Source: Candidatus Limnocylindrales bacterium (GTDB taxonomy: Bacteria > Chloroflexota > Limnocylindria > Limnocylindrales > CSP1-4). Taken from it: a stretch of 8,064 nucleotides of DNA. Location: positions 1 through 8,064 of the forward strand of contig JARLHH010000220.1 of the NCBI GenBank assembly GCA_031292335.1. The letters run 5' to 3'. The notes beneath the pieces were generated by a model, which saw nothing but the letters and a program-made list of their open reading frames with translations, had not been told where the DNA came from and did no database searches. The position numbers and the translations under genes were made by a program. Of this stretch, positions 6,761 through 8,064 are shown piece by piece; the first letter of the stretch is position 1, and each line of letters opens with the position of its first letter.

Positions 6761-7825
6761 TCAGGACCGGGATCCGGCAGCGGCGATCGCACCGCCGCGA
6801 GGTGCGTGGAGCGAGGCCGCCTGCGCGTGCACCGGCCGGACGGCCGCCGCGAGCGCCGCGAACTGGTCGAGCGTTACCGACTGGTCCCCGTCGGACAGCG
6901 CCTCCTCCGGGTGGGGATGGACCTCGACCAGGAGGCCGTCGGCGCCGATCGCCGCCGCTGCCAGCGCGAGCGGGGCAACCAGCCAGCGCTTACCGGTGGC
7001 GTGCGACGGGTCGATCACCACGGGCAGGTGCGTGATCTCGTGCAGGAGCGGGACGGCCGTGATGTCGAGCGTGTTGCGCGTGGAGGTCTCGAACGTCCGG
7101 ATGCCTCGCTCGCAGAGGATCACGTTCGGGTTGCCGCTCGACATCACGTACTCCGCGGCCATGAGCCACTCCTCGATCGTCCCGGACAGGGCACGCTTGA
7201 TGAGCACCGGCCGCCCGATCTTGCCGACCGCCATGAGCAGCGAGTAGTTCTGCATGTTCCGGGCGCCGATCTGGAGGATGTCGGCGTACTCGGCGACAGG
7301 TTCAACCTGGCCGGGCTCCATGACCTCGGTGATCACCGGGAGCCCGGTCCGCTCGCGGGCCTCGGCGAGGAGGCGCAACCCGTGGAGGCCCAGGCCCTGA
7401 AACGAGTACGGGCTGGTGCGCGGCTTGAACGCGCCGCCGCGGAGCATGTCCGCGCCGGCCGCGGCCACCGCGTCCGCCGTCTCGAAGAGCTGCTCGCGCG
7501 ATTCGACGGCACACGGCCCGGCCATGATCGTGAGCGAGCCGTCGCCGATCCGCACGCGGCCGACCTCAACCACGGTGTCCTCCGGATGGAAGGCCCGCGA
7601 GGTCAGCTTGAACGGACGGTCGGTCCGGGTGACGGACGCGACGCCCGGCAGCTCGCGGAGCCGGGTGCCGAGCCGCTCCAGCCGGGCGCCGCCCTCCCCG
7701 AGCACGGCGATCACGGTGCCGCCCGCGCCCCGGTTCTCGTGGGGCGTCAGGCCCTCGTCGAGGATCAAGCTCCTGACCGCGTTGAGCGCTTCCTCGCTCG
7801 CCCCGAGCGACATCACGACGAACAT
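6761..7825 (-). CDS. aroF: DAHP synthase, type I-beta with N-terminal ferredoxin-like regulatory domain (354 aa)
   Basis: This first committed step condenses PEP and erythrose 4-phosphate to DAHP. Residues 1 to ~70 (MFVVMSLGASEEALNAV...) form the ferredoxin-like domain that mediates Phe/Tyr feedback inhibition in the Thermotoga-type enzyme. The TIM barrel follows: AGPCAVES (102-109), GGAFKPRTSPYSFQG (130-144), KR (210-211), DPSHATG (272-278) and EVHPHPEEALSDGDQS (301-316). Metal ligands C105, H275, E301 and D312 lie exactly 3 positions after C102, H272, E298 and D309 of the T. maritima enzyme as I recall it. The last ~25 residues are Ala/Gly-rich. ATG 7825 has GAGG (7833-7830) 4 nt upstream and begins at the family's usual N-terminus. 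The frame stays open back to GTG 7924, but that runs through the terminator and repeat DNA. It is the first structural gene behind the Phe attenuator. Confidence 0.97.
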   Translation of the reverse strand: MFVVMSLGASEEALNAVRSLILDEGLTPHENRGAGGTVIAVLGEGGARLERLGTRLRELPGVASVTRTDRPFKLTSRAFHPEDTVVEVGRVRIGDGSLTIMAGPCAVESREQLFETADAVAAAGADMLRGGAFKPRTSPYSFQGLGLHGLRLLAEARERTGLPVITEVMEPGQVEPVAEYADILQIGARNMQNYSLLMAVGKIGRPVLIKRALSGTIEEWLMAAEYVMSSGNPNVILCERGIRTFETSTRNTLDITAVPLLHEITHLPVVIDPSHATGKRWLVAPLALAAAAIGADGLLVEVHPHPEEALSDGDQSVTLDQFAALAAAVRPVHAQAASLHAPRGGAIAAAGSRS

Positions 7826-7836
7826 GCTGCCTCGTC

Positions 7837-7863
7837 TTGCGTCCCGCGCGTCTCGCGCGTCCC
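7837..7863 (-). repeat. Three tandem 9-nt units in the aroF leader
   Basis: Reading the minus strand, GGGACGCGC, GAGACGCGC and GGGACGCAA lie head to tail between the terminator and the aroF ribosome binding site. The units differ at one to two positions. No known function; slippage expansion in a spacer is the simplest explanation. In the aroF frame they would encode RDA repeats, which argues against the upstream aroF start. Confidence 0.6.
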
Positions 7864-7934
7864 GTGCCGGGAAGAAAGCTGCCGGACAAACAAAAAAGCA
7901 GAGGCCCGCAACCCCTGCTTCCACCCGGCACGAG
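7861..7934 (-). other. Readthrough-only long-range stem enclosing the terminator
   Basis: CUCGUGCCGGG (7934-7924), just before the terminator, can pair with CCCGGCACGGG (7871-7861), just after it. This gives 11 bp including one G-U pair, with the terminator hairpin inside the loop. The downstream strand exists only in transcripts that have passed the terminator. The upstream strand is also one arm of the hairpin at 7976-7923. Found by eye; pairing in the cell is unproven. Confidence 0.3.
7887..7920 (-). terminator. Intrinsic terminator (attenuator) ahead of aroF
   Basis: On the minus strand AAGCAGGGG (7920-7912), a 7-nt loop TTGCGGG and CCTCTGCTT (7904-7896) form a 9-bp stem with one G-U pair. 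The run TTTTGTTTG follows immediately (7895-7887), with two stem T's before it. This is a textbook Rho-independent terminator, and the T-run stands out in such GC-rich DNA. It lies 46 nt after the leader-peptide stop and about 60 nt before aroF, between the only clear promoter and the operon. It therefore makes sense as a conditional terminator and not as the end of an upstream gene. Confidence 0.88.
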
Positions 7935-7976
7935 CCGTGCCCCGGAGCCTACGCCCCGCGGACGGTCATGCCGGGT
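7923..7976 (-). other. Leader RNA hairpin overlapping the leader-peptide stop
   Basis: ACCCGGCAUG (7976-7967) pairs with CGUGCCGGGU (7932-7923) over 10 bp with one U-G pair. Inside it, CCGU (7965-7962) pairs with ACGG (7938-7935), and CGGGGC/GCUCCG (7958-7953/7948-7943) closes a GUAG tetraloop. The outer 5' arm covers the last leader codons and the stop, so a ribosome on the leader would open it. It ends 2 nt before the terminator stem. A competing local hairpin GGCACG/CGUGCC (7941-7936/7932-7927) uses the same 3' arm. It probably plays the part of the pause or anti-antiterminator hairpin, but this is inference. Confidence 0.5.
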
Positions 7977-8004
7977 CCATAAAGAAGAGGTGGTGCGCCT
8001 GCAC
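7966..8004 (-). CDS. Leader peptide with tandem Phe codons, 12 aa (MQAHHLFFMDPA)
   Basis: GTG CAG GCG CAC CAC CTC TTC TTT ATG GAC CCG GCA TGA encodes MQAHHLFFMDPA. Two adjacent Phe codons sit at positions 7-8, with the stop five codons after the first of them. It lies between the promoter and the terminator, where attenuation leader peptides occur. The GTG is only about 3 nt from the predicted transcription start and has no Shine-Dalgarno sequence, so initiation would be leaderless or nearly so. An in-frame ATG (7980) lies after the Phe codons; starting there would give only MDPA and lose the sensor. Its likely job is to be translated, not to act as a protein. No comparative evidence is available here, so the start codon is the weakest point. 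Confidence 0.68.
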   Translation of the reverse strand: MQAHHLFFMDPA

Positions 8005-8013
8005 GGTGCCCGG

Positions 8014-8043
8014 ACGATAGCGGTCCCCGGGCGGCTCTGTCAA
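8014..8043 (-). promoter_or_regulatory. Sigma70-type promoter of the aro operon
   Basis: On the minus strand a perfect -35 box TTGACA (8043-8038) is followed by an 18-nt spacer and TATCGT (8019-8014), which matches the -10 consensus at four of six positions. The expected start is near A8007, about 182 nt before aroF. No other comparable pair was seen in the region. The sequence beyond it (8044-8064) is too short to assign. Confidence 0.7.
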
Positions 8044-8064
8044 CGCGCGGTCGCGCTCGTGCCG

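Larger units (their letters stand above)
7887..8007 (-). promoter_or_regulatory. Phenylalanine-type transcription attenuator of the aro operon
   Basis: The predicted leader RNA contains a 12-codon ORF with adjacent Phe codons (TTC TTT, 7986-7981), a strong hairpin starting 4 nt after those codons, and an intrinsic terminator before aroF. This is the architecture of ribosome-mediated attenuation, as in pheL-pheA of enteric bacteria. When charged tRNA-Phe is scarce, a ribosome stalled on the Phe codons should shield part of the hairpin arm at 7976-7967 and alter folding. I could not identify by eye a convincing antiterminator that disrupts the terminator; two imperfect candidates are given as findings. 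Regulation by Phe supply is inference from layout. It fits an operon that starts with DAHP synthase and ends with chorismate mutase. Confidence 0.72.

Noticed and set aside
5407..6792. Upstream extension of aroE to a 759-aa protein
   Set aside because: The added part lies in another frame of aroA and is Arg/Gly/Pro-rich without domains. AroE homology begins at ATG 5406, next to a good ribosome binding site.
7826..7924. Earlier start for aroF at GTG 7924 (33 extra residues)
   Set aside because: It would translate the terminator stem, T-tract and 9-nt repeats. The family N-terminus and GAGG site fit ATG 7825.
7887..8007. T-box riboswitch in the aroF leader
   Set aside because: No T-box-like TGGNACCGCG sequence or stem I architecture is seen, and a leader ORF with Phe codons explains the terminator better.
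6806..8020. 404-codon + strand frame across aroF and the leader
   Set aside because: It is antisense to aroF and to the promoter-leader region and is Arg/Gly/Asp-rich with no domain. Treated as a GC-driven shadow.
1..8064. CRISPR array, insertion sequence, tRNA/rRNA or phage genes
   Set aside because: No spaced direct repeats, transposase motifs, terminal inverted repeats or structural RNA signatures were found; genes fill nearly all the sequence.

Overview
The window is strongly GC-rich and almost wholly coding. It carries two converging aromatic amino acid transcription units. The 3' part of trpA (tryptophan synthase alpha chain) runs on the + strand from the left edge and ends at 630. The rest, 652 to about 8043, is one tight minus-strand operon encoding all seven steps of the shikimate pathway plus a chorismate mutase. 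High GC, GTG starts, overlapping genes and a type Ibeta DAHP synthase fit a free-living GC-rich bacterium of the Chloroflexota/Actinomycetota kind. That placement is inference and no marker gene confirms it. The gene order, including the fused aroKB, resembles from memory the aromatic cluster of Thermotoga maritima.

Layout, reading the minus strand 5' to 3': a sigma70-type promoter (TTGACA, 18-nt spacer, TATCGT) at 8043-8014; a 12-codon leader peptide, MQAHHLFFMDPA, at 8004-7966; a GC-rich region that can fold into competing hairpins; an intrinsic terminator with a T-tract at 7920-7887; then aroF (DAHP synthase), aroA (EPSP synthase), aroE (shikimate dehydrogenase), aroC (chorismate synthase), aroKB (fused shikimate kinase and dehydroquinate synthase), aroQ (type II dehydroquinase) and a stand-alone AroQ-fold chorismate mutase. 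Gene junctions are 8- and 7-nt gaps, three 4-nt ATGA overlaps and one 8-nt overlap, so translational coupling is likely. The mutase stop and the trpA stop are only 21 nt apart.

How it works together: AroF condenses PEP and erythrose 4-phosphate; the AroB half, AroQ, AroE, the AroK half, AroA and AroC then carry the product to chorismate; the mutase commits chorismate to prephenate (Phe/Tyr), while the convergent trp genes draw chorismate to Trp. The leader with tandem Phe codons ahead of an intrinsic terminator suggests that the whole pathway is controlled by phenylalanine-dependent transcription attenuation. This is the least ordinary part of the window. The leader ORF appears to begin only about 3 nt from the predicted transcription start, so it may be translated as a near-leaderless mRNA. 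The promoter, leader ORF and terminator are read directly from sequence. The antiterminator and the leaderless translation are inference.
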